In this document: one piece after another, positions 1 to 7,720 of the stretch
How positions within the stretch are numbered: position 1 is the first letter of the stretch
Layout: every line of letters begins with the position of its first letter
NCBI GenBank assembly: GCA_934539585.1
Contig: CAKTCT010000004.1
Coordinates: forward strand, 43,682 to 107,681
Length of the DNA: 64,000 nt
From: an uncultured Oscillospiraceae bacterium
GTDB taxonomy: Bacteria > Bacillota > Clostridia > Oscillospirales > Ruminococcaceae
Reading direction: 5' to 3'
Notes under the pieces: generated by a model
What the model saw: the letters and a program-made list of their open reading frames with translations, nothing else
The model's database searches: none
Told to the model about the DNA's origin: nothing
Program-made: the position numbers and the translations under genes

Positions 1-1
1 C

Positions 2-52
2 GCCTACTATCCCGCCATCTGGGCCGAAGCCGCCGCCCAGGCCGGGGAGTGA
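2..52 (+). CDS. C-terminal tail of a gene entering from the left
   Basis: The second frame reads AYYPAIWAEAAAQAGE and then TGA. The sixteen residues look like a normal amphipathic protein C-terminus and the codons are GC3-rich like the neighbouring genes. Everything upstream is outside the window, so no function can be given. That it is coding at all is inferred from amino-acid composition alone. Confidence 0.4.
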   Translation, partial: AYYPAIWAEAAAQAGE

Positions 53-274
53 ACCGGCTCCTTGATACCGCCCCCTCCCCATATTCGACCGCCAAGCCCG
101 CCGCCCCGATTACCCCCATCCGCCGCCCTTTCCCCGCCAGCCCGAAGCCGCCAAACCCGGGAAGTGGCGCAATCCAAGCCAGGCCCCAGACCGGAACGTG
201 CTTCCGGCCCCCCTGCAAAACCATCCATACCGCCGGAACAGACGCGGCGGCCCCCTCCAGGAAGGAACCGGACT

Positions 275-1802
275 GCTTTTATCCAGCCCGCTGCAAGGTT
301 CATCAGGTTTCCACCTGCTCCCGGGGATAAGCAGCTTGCGCAGACTCTGACAATTCACACTTTCCTGTTGGATATGTGGAAAAGTTTCCAACCGGTTTGA
401 CCATCCCAAAATATTTTCCAACGCACCCAAAAAGGAACCGCTGTTCAACCCGGAACAACGGTTCCTTTTGCAAAAAACAGACGACATCCGAACCCTTTCC
501 GCACCCAAATCGCACCCATTACGCACCCTTTTGACCCTATGGGAACGGCTTTTATGCGCTCCGTGGAGGGAAACCGATCGGAAGATGAAGCGACCCGTTT
601 CTGTCCGGTATAGTGCAAGGCCCATAGGAGTTCCACCTGCTCCCAAGGACGAAAAGATTGCAAGGGCTCTGACCGTTCACATTTTCGCGTGAGGCATGTG
701 GAAAAATTCCCGGCCAATTTCAACGAACCACAAGCGTTTCTCGGCCATGAAAAAGGACCGGCCGCCCCATCCAAAGCAGCAGGTCCCTTTTACAAAAATG
801 GACGGCATTCATACCCTTTCCGCACCCAAACCGCACTCATTATGTACCTTTTTTGACCCCACGGGAGCGGCTTTTATGGGCCCCGTGGACGAGGAGGAAC
901 AAAATCCCCACCGCCCTGGAAAGAATCGCCATGCAGAAACCCAAGACCCGACTGACCGTTCCCTCAGCCCTCCGCACGGAAGTTAAAAAGGACCCGAACC
1001 GCGTTTCCCGGTGAAAAATTCCCACATACGCCAAAAGAGAACCGCTGCCAAAACCATACAGCGGTTCTCCCTTTTCCAGAGGACGGGCGAGCTCCTTATC
1101 CATCCCCTTCCCGCACCCTGACCGCACCCATCACGCACCTTTTTTACCCCTGGAGGAACGGCTTTTATGCGACCCATAGAGGGGACCGCGTCCCGAGAGA
1201 CGGATGGTCCATTTCTGTCAGCATGGCGCAAAGCCATTGGGGTTCCACCTGCTCCCAAGGACGAAAAGATTGCAAGGGCTCTGGCCGTTCACATTTTTGC
1301 GTGAGGTATGTGGAAAAAATTCCGGTCGGTTTCGATAAACCGGCAAGGGCCCGGCGGCAACGAAAACAGAACCGCCGCCCAATCCGGAGCAGCGGTTCCG
1401 CTTTCGAAAGGTGGGCAAAAACCTACCCTTCCCGCACCCTGACCGCACCCATCACGCACCCTTTTTGCCCCTGGAGGAACAGCTTTTATGCGACCCATAG
1501 AGGGGACCGCGTCCCGAGAGACGGATGGTCCATTTCTGTCAGCATGGCGCAAAGCCATTGGGGTTCCACCTGCTCCCGGGGACGGAAAGGCTGCATTGGC
1601 TCTGACCGTTCACATTTTTGCGTGAGGTATGTGGAAAAAATTCCGGTCGGTTTCGATGAATCGGCAAGGGCCCGGCGGCAACGAAAACAGAACCGCCGCC
1701 CAATCCGGAGCAGCGGTTCCGCTTTCGAAAAGGTGGGAAAAACTTACCCTTCCCGCACCCTGACCGCACCCATCACGCACCTTTTTTGCCCCTGGGGGAG
1801 CG
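275..1802. repeat. Five tandem ~321-bp intergenic repeat units
   Basis: Units begin at about 275, 548, 870, 1161 and 1482, each at the shared word GCTTTTAT, and the series ends at 1803 inside the MFS gene. The last two units are nearly identical with a period of exactly 321 bp. The second is 322 bp, the third is shorter (291 bp), and the first is degenerate and lacks ~50 bp. Each carries the block GTTCCACCTGCTCCC, a terminator-like hairpin around the core GAACCGC/GCGGTTC, and three to four 11-bp-spaced copies of CGCACCC (GGGTGCG on the minus strand). Reading frames across the array are inconsistent and I see no real gene in it. Apart from these repeats and the tail at 2-52, bases 53-274 hold only C-rich sequence without a recognisable feature. 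Confidence 0.85.
840..945 (-). pseudogene. Duplicated 3' end of the MFS transporter gene
   Basis: The minus strand of repeat unit three encodes MAILSRAVGILFLLVHGAHK and more before a stop. The real MFS gene at 1773-3032 ends with IAILSGAVGILFLLVHGAHK in the same context. The DNA match covers about 75 bp (870-945 against 1803-1877) and stops abruptly. It is a fragment, not a gene: no start, no upstream transporter sequence. It shows that the neighbouring transporter end was copied into the array, or that a second MFS gene once stood here. Confidence 0.65.
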
Positions 1803-3032
1803 GCTTTTATGGGCCCCGTGGACGAGGAGGAACAGAATCCCCACCGCGCCGGAAAGGATTGCGATGCAGAACCAGATGTCCGGGCGGTAGCTGCCGCTGC
1901 GCTCGGCCACGAAGCCGAACAGGGTGCCGGACATGGCCCAGGCCACGTTCCCCACCAGGGAGGAAAAGGCGTAGACCCGCTCATACCGCAGGGACCCGTA
2001 GAAATCCCGGATGAGAATGGGCATGACCACCATGGCCGCTGGCATGGACATTCCGCTCAGGAAGGCCGCGGCGTACACCGCCGGGTTTCCAAAGAGCATG
2101 AGCACAAAGCCCAGCAGCGGCAGGAGAAAGGCCACCACAGCCACCCGCAGGACCCCGAACCGGTCGGACTCCGCGCCCATGGAAAATTTGCCCACGGTGT
2201 TCCCCAGCATGGACAAGGACACCAGCATGGCCGCCGCCGCAGGGCTCAGGCCCCGGCTCTCCCCAAAGGAGGGGAGAATCTGGGTAAAGCCCATGGTGAT
2301 CATGGAGGTCAGCACCAAAAACAGGACCACCGCCAGGCAGAGGACCGGGGAAAGGTGCAGGCCCTGGGCCTCGGTCTCCGCCTCCGGGGAAGCGCCGGGG
2401 AGGGGGGCCGACTCCCCCTCGCCCAGGCGGGTGAGGCCCAGCTCCTCCGGGGTCTTCCGGATGACAAAGAGCATGAAGGGCAGGACCAGGGCCGCGCAGA
2501 GGACGGAGAGGGCGAAATACGCCGCCCGCCAGCCGAAGTTCTCGATGATCCAGCTGCCCAGGGGGTTGGCCATCATCCCGAAGATGCCGCTGAAAGCCGA
2601 GGACAGGCCGATGGAGAACCCCAGGTACTTCCTGAACCAGTTGCCCAGGAGGATGGGCGTGGTGACGAACACCAGGAAGGACGAGGCGATACCCTGGGTG
2701 ACGGCGGCCAGGTACCACTGCCACAGCTGGGTAAAGGTGCCCATGAGGAAGTTGGACAGGGCAAAGCAGAGCACCGCCCCGGACAGCAGGACCCGGAGGT
2801 TCCGCTTCCGGATCAGATAGGTGGACACCGGCAGCAGCAGGCACCCGGCCAGGCCCCGGAGACTGGTATAAAGGGCCACAGAGGAGAGCCTGAACCCCAG
2901 CTCCCGGCAGATGGGCTGATAGAAGATGCCGCAGCTGTTCTGGATCAGCCCCACGACGCCTCCCTGGATCATGCAGCAGGAGACGAAGATGAGCCACGCA
3001 TAGTGGGGCTTGGGGCGGGAGGTTGTTTTCAT
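1773..3032 (-). CDS. MFS transporter
   Basis: A 419-residue integral membrane protein with about twelve hydrophobic segments and the central hydrophilic loop (around residues 190-220) typical of the major facilitator superfamily. The N-terminal part (HYAWLIFVSCCMIQGG, then NSCGIFYQP) resembles the oxalate/formate-antiporter and monocarboxylate branch, so an organic-anion substrate is plausible but not shown. I chose the ATG at 3032 (MKTTSRPKPHYAW) because GGTGAG lies just upstream. A longer frame to 3062 has no better signal. It follows a terminator, so it may be transcribed separately from the sugar operon. Its last ~25 codons lie inside the sequence that was copied into the downstream repeat array. 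Confidence 0.85.
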   Translation of the reverse strand: MKTTSRPKPHYAWLIFVSCCMIQGGVVGLIQNSCGIFYQPICRELGFRLSSVALYTSLRGLAGCLLLPVSTYLIRKRNLRVLLSGAVLCFALSNFLMGTFTQLWQWYLAAVTQGIASSFLVFVTTPILLGNWFRKYLGFSIGLSSAFSGIFGMMANPLGSWIIENFGWRAAYFALSVLCAALVLPFMLFVIRKTPEELGLTRLGEGESAPLPGASPEAETEAQGLHLSPVLCLAVVLFLVLTSMITMGFTQILPSFGESRGLSPAAAAMLVSLSMLGNTVGKFSMGAESDRFGVLRVAVVAFLLPLLGFVLMLFGNPAVYAAAFLSGMSMPAAMVVMPILIRDFYGSLRYERVYAFSSLVGNVAWAMSGTLFGFVAERSGSYRPDIWFCIAILSGAVGILFLLVHGAHKSRSPRGKKGA

Positions 3033-3061
3033 ATTCTCACCACGTTTTCTCCCGGGCCGCA

Positions 3062-3097
3062 AAAGAGGCGGCGTTTTTGTTGGGCAAAACGCCGCCT
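3062..3097 (-). terminator. Rho-independent terminator after the isomerase gene
   Basis: A 12-bp perfect stem (AGGCGGCGTTTT / AAAACGCCGCCT) with an 8-nt loop is followed on the minus strand by CTTTTG. It closes the transporter-isomerase operon at 3121-7476 and separates it from the MFS gene. Confidence 0.75.
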
Positions 3098-3120
3098 CCG
3101 GTCCGTTGATCGGTTCTGGA

Positions 3121-3996
3121 TCAGTCCCATTCCAGGCCGGTGTACTTGTGGAAGGCGTTCATGCTGGTCTCGATGGACTTCAGCTCGCCCAGCTGGGTCT
3201 GGTCCTGCTCCAGGGTGATGTACTTCACGCCGTAGAGGTTGGCGGCGTCGATGATGGACTGGATGTCCATGATGCCGGTGCCCACCTCGGCGAAGGTGAT
3301 GGGGTCGGCGCTGCCCGCGCACATCTGGGCGGAAAGCTGGCCGTGGATGTCGAACTGGCGGTCAAACATATTGATGGGAATGTCGCAGTTCTTGGGGAAG
3401 TCCTTCTGGTGGAGCATGATGATCCGGTCGCCGTAGTGGTGGATCAGGGCGACGGGGTCCATTCCGCCACGCATGGCCCAGTAGGTGTCCAGCTCCAGCT
3501 TGACCAGCTCCGGGTCGGTGTACTCCATGATCAGGTCCAGGACGTACTTGCCGTTGAACTGCTGGAACTCATGGAAGTGGTTGTGGTAGTGGAAGACCAT
3601 GCCCCGCTTTTGGCACTCCCGGCCCACCTGGTTGAAAAGCTCGCCGCGGCGCTTCACGTCGTCCTCGTCGCCGTACTTGAAAAAGGCGGAGGCCAGGCCG
3701 GGGCTGTAGCAGTGGATGGTTTCCATGTAATCGTAGAAGTCGTGCATGTATTTTTCGTCCAGGAGATTCTCGCTGGAAAGGTGGCTGCCGATGATGTTCA
3801 CGCCCAGACGCTCCACCAGGGCCTTGCCCTCAGCGGGAGGGAGCTGCAGGCCGTAGTTATAGGGCATATCGTCGTGACCGAAGAGCTGGCAGATTTCCCA
3901 GTTCTTGTAACCGATCTCGGCGATGCGCTCCATGGTGCCCATGGGGTCCTTTTCCATGCTTTTCCGCACGGAGAAAAACTGAATTCCGACTTTCAT
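3121..3996 (-). CDS. Sugar phosphate isomerase/epimerase (TIM barrel)
   Basis: A 291-residue protein of the AP-endonuclease-2-like TIM-barrel family. It starts MKVGIQFFSVRKSM, has the family pattern of acidic and His metal ligands (VFHYHNHFHEF around residue 135, LELDTYWAMRGG around 167, LHQKDF around 195) and ends with VKYITLEQDQ. Members usually isomerise or epimerise keto-sugars or act on inositol derivatives with a divalent metal. The substrate here is not evident. It is the last gene of an ABC sugar-importer operon (28 bp after the permease) and is followed by a terminator, suggesting it acts on the imported sugar. GGAGG sits 10 nt before the ATG. Confidence 0.85.
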   Translation of the reverse strand: MKVGIQFFSVRKSMEKDPMGTMERIAEIGYKNWEICQLFGHDDMPYNYGLQLPPAEGKALVERLGVNIIGSHLSSENLLDEKYMHDFYDYMETIHCYSPGLASAFFKYGDEDDVKRRGELFNQVGRECQKRGMVFHYHNHFHEFQQFNGKYVLDLIMEYTDPELVKLELDTYWAMRGGMDPVALIHHYGDRIIMLHQKDFPKNCDIPINMFDRQFDIHGQLSAQMCAGSADPITFAEVGTGIMDIQSIIDAANLYGVKYITLEQDQTQLGELKSIETSMNAFHKYTGLEWD

Positions 3997-4024
3997 GACG
4001 TTAAAACCTCCGTTTTAATCAAAT

Positions 4025-4918
4025 TTATCCTTTCACCGCGCCAACGGCGATGCCCTTGACGAAGTTTTTCTGCACAAAGGGATAGATGATGATAATGGGA
4101 AGGAATCCGATGACCGCAATGGCCATCCGGACGGTGGTGCTGGGAATCTTGGTGGCCAGATCGTCCACCTGACCGCCCATCTGGGCGATGTTGCTCATGT
4201 ACTGGATGTCCGACAGCATCCGGTAGAGGAGGTTCTGGATGCTATAGAGGTTGTGGTCCGTGAGGTAGATCATACCGTTGTACCAGTCGTTCCAGTAGGC
4301 GATGCCGGCAAAGAGGGCCACGGTGGCCACGATGGGCTTGCTCACCGGCATGACGATCTTCCGGTAGATGAGGAACTCGTGGGCGCCGTCGATCCGGGCC
4401 GATTCCAGCACGGCGCCGGGGACGTTGTTGACGAAGAAGGACTTGCTCAGCAGCACGTACCAGGGGCTCATCAGCAGAGAGGGGACCAGCAGGGCCGCGA
4501 AGGTGTTCTTGATGCCGAAATAGGTGGTGTAAATCAGGTAGGTGGGGACAAGGCCGCCGTTAAACAGCATGGTGAAGAACACCAGAAAGGTCAAGAACCG
4601 GCCGCCGGGAAGGTCGCTGCGGGAAAGGGGGTAGGCCAGCAGGGTGGTGATCACCACATTCAAAACCGTACCGAAGGCCGTCACCAGGATGGTGATGCCG
4701 TAGGCGTTGAAGATCTGGCTCCTCTGCCGCCAGAGGTAGTTGTAGGCCTCCAGACTGAACTGCCGGGGAAAGAGGGAATACCCGTGGAGCAGAATCTCAT
4801 CCTGGGCGGTAAAGGACGAAACAATCAACAGCAGGAAAGGAAGGATCGCCGCAGCGGACATCACCGCCAGGATCACATGGGTCACGATATTGACCCCGAG
4901 GTTTTCTTTGGACTTCAT
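4025..4918 (-). CDS. ABC sugar permease, LplC/YtcP type
   Basis: An inner-membrane permease of about 297 residues with six predicted helices and the binding-protein-dependent transport signature (ESARIDGAHEFLIYRKIVMP, the EAA loop that contacts the ATPase). It pairs with the permease gene just upstream and the binding protein at 5947. Together they resemble the LplABC/YtcQ class of carbohydrate importers, which often lack their own ATPase and borrow a shared MsmX-like one. No ATPase gene is present here. The ATG at 4918 is preferred over 4939 because AAAGGAGG lies 9 nt before it, while the upstream ATG sits inside that ribosome-binding site. Confidence 0.88.
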   Translation of the reverse strand: MKSKENLGVNIVTHVILAVMSAAAILPFLLLIVSSFTAQDEILLHGYSLFPRQFSLEAYNYLWRQRSQIFNAYGITILVTAFGTVLNVVITTLLAYPLSRSDLPGGRFLTFLVFFTMLFNGGLVPTYLIYTTYFGIKNTFAALLVPSLLMSPWYVLLSKSFFVNNVPGAVLESARIDGAHEFLIYRKIVMPVSKPIVATVALFAGIAYWNDWYNGMIYLTDHNLYSIQNLLYRMLSDIQYMSNIAQMGGQVDDLATKIPSTTVRMAIAVIGFLPIIIIYPFVQKNFVKGIAVGAVKG

Positions 4919-4939
4919 AAGCGATGCGCCTCCTTTCAA

Positions 4940-5875
4940 TCAAAACAGTGCGTTTTCCGGGCTGATCTTCTTCACCACCAGGTTGGAGATCATGACCAGG
5001 ACAAAGCCCACCAGCGACTGGTAGCAGCCTGCCGCAGAGGACATGGCGATATCGCCCAGCTGCATGAGTCCCCGGTAAACGTAGGTGTCAATGACGTTGG
5101 TGGTCGAATACAGCGCGCCGGAGTTCATAGGCACGTGATAAAACAGGCCGAAATCCGAGTAGAAAATGCGGCCGATGGAAAGGAGGACCATCATGATGAT
5201 GGTGGGCTGAATCAGAGGGAGGGTAATGTCCCGAATCTGCTGCAGCTTGGTGGCGCCCTCCAGGTAGGAGACCTCGTAGTACTCCTTATCGATGCCCAGG
5301 ATGGAGGACAGGTAGATGACGCAGAGGTAACCCACCTGCTGCCAGCATTTGATGAATACTAGGATGAAGGGCCAGTACTTGGGCTCCGTATACCACTTAA
5401 TGGGGTCTGCGCCGAAAAGGGCCAGAATAGAATTGTTGAGGAAGCCCCGCTCGGTGTTCAGAAATGCCTGGGCGATGTAGCTGATGATCACCATGGAGAT
5501 CAGGTAGGGCAGGAGGATGGAGCTTTGATAGAACTTTCCGATCTTGCTGCCGCTGATGTCCGCCAGCAGCACCGCCACCATGACCGCAACCACGGTGTTG
5601 ACGATGATGAAAACGGCGTTGTAAAGCAGGGTGTTCCGGGTGATCTGCAGGGCGTCCGAGGACGCGAACAGGTACTCAAAGTTCTTGAAGCCGATCCAGT
5701 CGCTGCCGAACAGGCCCTTCCGGAAGTCTACGTCCTTAAAGGCGATCACCAACCCCGCCATGGGGAGGTAGTTATTAATCAGCAGGTAGGCCAGTCCCGG
5801 CAGGGTCATCAGGTACAGCAGGCCGTATTTCCGGAGGTTTAGGACGAATCTGGACTCCCGTTTTGTCGTGGTCAC
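4940..5875 (-). CDS. ABC sugar permease, LplB type
   Basis: A six-helix permease (about 311 residues) with the N-terminal pattern LYLMTLPGLAYLLINNYLPM seen in LplB-type subunits and an EAA-like loop (YYEVSYLEGATKLQQIRDI). It forms the heterodimeric channel with the 4025 gene. An ATG at 5887 is in frame but directly abuts the AAGGAG ribosome-binding site, so the GTG at 5875 is the likelier start. The difference is four residues. It is preceded by a hairpin that may lower its expression relative to the binding protein. Confidence 0.87.
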   Translation of the reverse strand: MTTTKRESRFVLNLRKYGLLYLMTLPGLAYLLINNYLPMAGLVIAFKDVDFRKGLFGSDWIGFKNFEYLFASSDALQITRNTLLYNAVFIIVNTVVAVMVAVLLADISGSKIGKFYQSSILLPYLISMVIISYIAQAFLNTERGFLNNSILALFGADPIKWYTEPKYWPFILVFIKCWQQVGYLCVIYLSSILGIDKEYYEVSYLEGATKLQQIRDITLPLIQPTIIMMVLLSIGRIFYSDFGLFYHVPMNSGALYSTTNVIDTYVYRGLMQLGDIAMSSAAGCYQSLVGFVLVMISNLVVKKISPENALF

Positions 5876-5899
5876 CGTGGTACTCATCTCCTTCGCAGG

Positions 5900-5933
5900 A
5901 AGGACGCCCCGCAGCAGACTACGCGGCGTCCTT
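5900..5933 (-). promoter_or_regulatory. Intercistronic hairpin between binding protein and permease
   Basis: A 9-bp perfect stem (AAGGACGCC / GGCGTCCTT) with a 16-nt loop lies between the stop of the binding-protein gene and the start of the permease gene. It has no T-run, so it is more likely an mRNA-stabilising or attenuating element that keeps binding-protein transcript in excess than a full terminator. Confidence 0.55.
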
Positions 5934-5946
5934 CAACAAACATATC

Positions 5947-7476
5947 TTATTTGGAAGCAAGCCAAGCGTCCAGCTGGCTCTGCTTTTCCGCAATGATCTT
6001 ATCAATGCCGGCGGTTTCAAGCTTGCTCAGGAACTCGGGAAGAGCGGTTTCCGGATCCAGGACGCCGAATTCCAGGCCGGCCCGGTACTCGTTGAGGACG
6101 TTGTTCACCGCAGCCACCTCGGTTTTGACCTTGGAGTTGTCATAGACAAATCCGAAAGCGCCGGACTTCATGGCGGTCTGGTTAAACTCCTTCAGCTGGT
6201 CGTAAACGTCGATATCGTCGCCTTCCCAGACGTAAGACAGGTACTGGTTGCCGAAGATCCAGCCCAAGCCCAGGGAGTAGCCGGTGTTTTCGGAGGTGAT
6301 GCCTTCGGGGTAGGTGATGTGGCCGTCGGCGGTCTTCACATAGTGCTTGCCTTCGATGCCCCAGTCAAAGAGGTTGATGAGCTTTTCATCGGTGAAGAGG
6401 AGGTTTAAGAACTTCATAGCCGCTTCGGGCTCGGTGGCGTTGTGGGGGATGCACCACTGGGCGGTCTCCACCAGGGTGGTGGTGGTGTAACGTTCACTGA
6501 GGGCCACGGAGACCATGGGCTCACCGACAACGTTGCTTTCCTGGGTGTCGAAGCCGGGTTTCAGGCCGGTGGGCATGGCGAAGCCGCGATGGGCCCGCAT
6601 CAGGTCGTGGGGCTGGTCGTTGTTGGTGAGGAAGTCCTCGGCGATGTAGCCCTTCTGATACCAGTCGTGCATGTAATTGCACCAGTAGGCGTATTCATCG
6701 GTGGCAAAGTAGTTGACCACCTTCATGGGATCGTCATTGCCGTAGTTCATCAGAACGCCGCAGTAATCGGTGAGGGCGTCTATGCCGATGAGGTACTCCA
6801 TCAGGGCGTTGGCGCCGGTGGCGGCCACCACGGGGATCATGTCGGGCTCGCCTGCTTTGATCTTGGCAAAGGCGGCGCCCATGTCATCCATGGATTTGAT
6901 GTCTTCCATCTTGATGTCATACTTGTCGGCGTAGCTCTTGAGCATGGTAAAGCCGTATTCCTTGGCAAGGTCCCGGATGGAGGTCAGGCCGTACTGGTGG
7001 CCGCCTACCACGCCGGCGTCCAGGAAGTCCTGGCCCACGGCGTCCACGATGCCCTGGCCGTATTCCTTCAGCAGGTCGTCCATTTCCAGGAGCTGGCCCC
7101 GGGTGACGTACTGGATGAAGTTGGTGCTGTTCCGGCAGAGGAAGGTGTCCAGCTTTTCGTTGCCGGAGAGCATCAGGGTGATCTGCTCCAGATAGTTGCC
7201 GTAGTTCAGAACCACCTTATCGGTGATCTTGGCGTTGGCCTTTTCCAGAAGGATCTTGTTGATCTCGTCAAGAACGGCGTCCATGTCTGTGGGCATGGAG
7301 GAGTTGATGTAAAAGCCGATGGTGAGTTCAGCGGGGTCTCCGGTCTGCGATGCGGCAGAGGAGGATTTGCTTTCCGTTCCGGACTGGCTGGCAGTGCCGC
7401 CGCCGGAGCAGGCGTTCAGTAGAAAGAGCGCGCAGAGAACCGATGCAAGGATGGATACGAATCGCATTTTTTTCAT
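5947..7476 (-). CDS. Extracellular solute-binding lipoprotein (sugar ABC importer)
   Basis: A 509-residue lipoprotein. The signal peptide ends in the lipobox LLNAC (Cys23), followed by a Gly/Ser/Thr-rich linker (residues 24-50) and then a solute-binding domain of family-1 type (LTIGFYINSS, DTFLCRNSTNFI, aromatic C-terminal half). It captures an extracellular oligosaccharide or sugar and delivers it to the two permeases downstream. The start at 7476 (MKKMRFVS) has AAGGAG 10 nt upstream. Seventy-eight bases of open frame further upstream lack a signal peptide and are not used. Its position next to a YesMN-type sensor pair (7721-11034) suggests induction by that pair. Confidence 0.92.
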   Translation of the reverse strand: MKKMRFVSILASVLCALFLLNACSGGGTASQSGTESKSSSAASQTGDPAELTIGFYINSSMPTDMDAVLDEINKILLEKANAKITDKVVLNYGNYLEQITLMLSGNEKLDTFLCRNSTNFIQYVTRGQLLEMDDLLKEYGQGIVDAVGQDFLDAGVVGGHQYGLTSIRDLAKEYGFTMLKSYADKYDIKMEDIKSMDDMGAAFAKIKAGEPDMIPVVAATGANALMEYLIGIDALTDYCGVLMNYGNDDPMKVVNYFATDEYAYWCNYMHDWYQKGYIAEDFLTNNDQPHDLMRAHRGFAMPTGLKPGFDTQESNVVGEPMVSVALSERYTTTTLVETAQWCIPHNATEPEAAMKFLNLLFTDEKLINLFDWGIEGKHYVKTADGHITYPEGITSENTGYSLGLGWIFGNQYLSYVWEGDDIDVYDQLKEFNQTAMKSGAFGFVYDNSKVKTEVAAVNNVLNEYRAGLEFGVLDPETALPEFLSKLETAGIDKIIAEKQSQLDAWLASK

Positions 7477-7521
7477 TGGGTCCACACTCCTTATTTTTTT
7501 GCATTTGCTGAATGCACTTAT

Positions 7522-7550
7522 ATTATAGAGAATCCGAGGGGGAAAATCTA
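7522..7550 (-). promoter_or_regulatory. Probable promoter of the binding-protein operon
   Basis: A consensus TATAAT lies at 7522-7527 with a weak TAGATT 17 bp upstream, 46 bp before the start codon at 7476. A poor -35 box is what is expected of a promoter needing an activator, here presumably the AraC-type response regulator at 7721. Confidence 0.55.
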
Positions 7551-7690
7551 TCAAAAATGACCATAGGCGGCTGTCTCATTTGTGACTTGTTTTTTGGGGG
7601 TTCCTTGTCAGGACTAACAAAATTGTGACGTGATTTATCAATTTTATGTAGAACCTCTGTGTTCTGGTCAGGATTCTGCCGGAAAAGCGC

Positions 7691-7720
7691 GGATATCGGG
7701 CAATTTCTTGCCCGATATCC
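7691..7720 (-). terminator. Terminator-like hairpin after the response regulator
   Basis: A perfect 13-bp stem (GGATATCGGGCAA / TTGCCCGATATCC) with a GAAA tetraloop on the minus strand immediately follows the stop codon. The tail is only GCGCTTTTCC, so termination may be partial. Confidence 0.65.

Noticed and set aside
275..1802. CRISPR array
   Set aside because: Units are over 300 bp and conserved throughout; there are no short repeats with unique spacers and no cas genes.
1223..2014. A 263-residue plus-strand frame through the repeat array
   Set aside because: It repeats the same text because the DNA is repeated, and it runs antisense into the MFS gene; no start signal.
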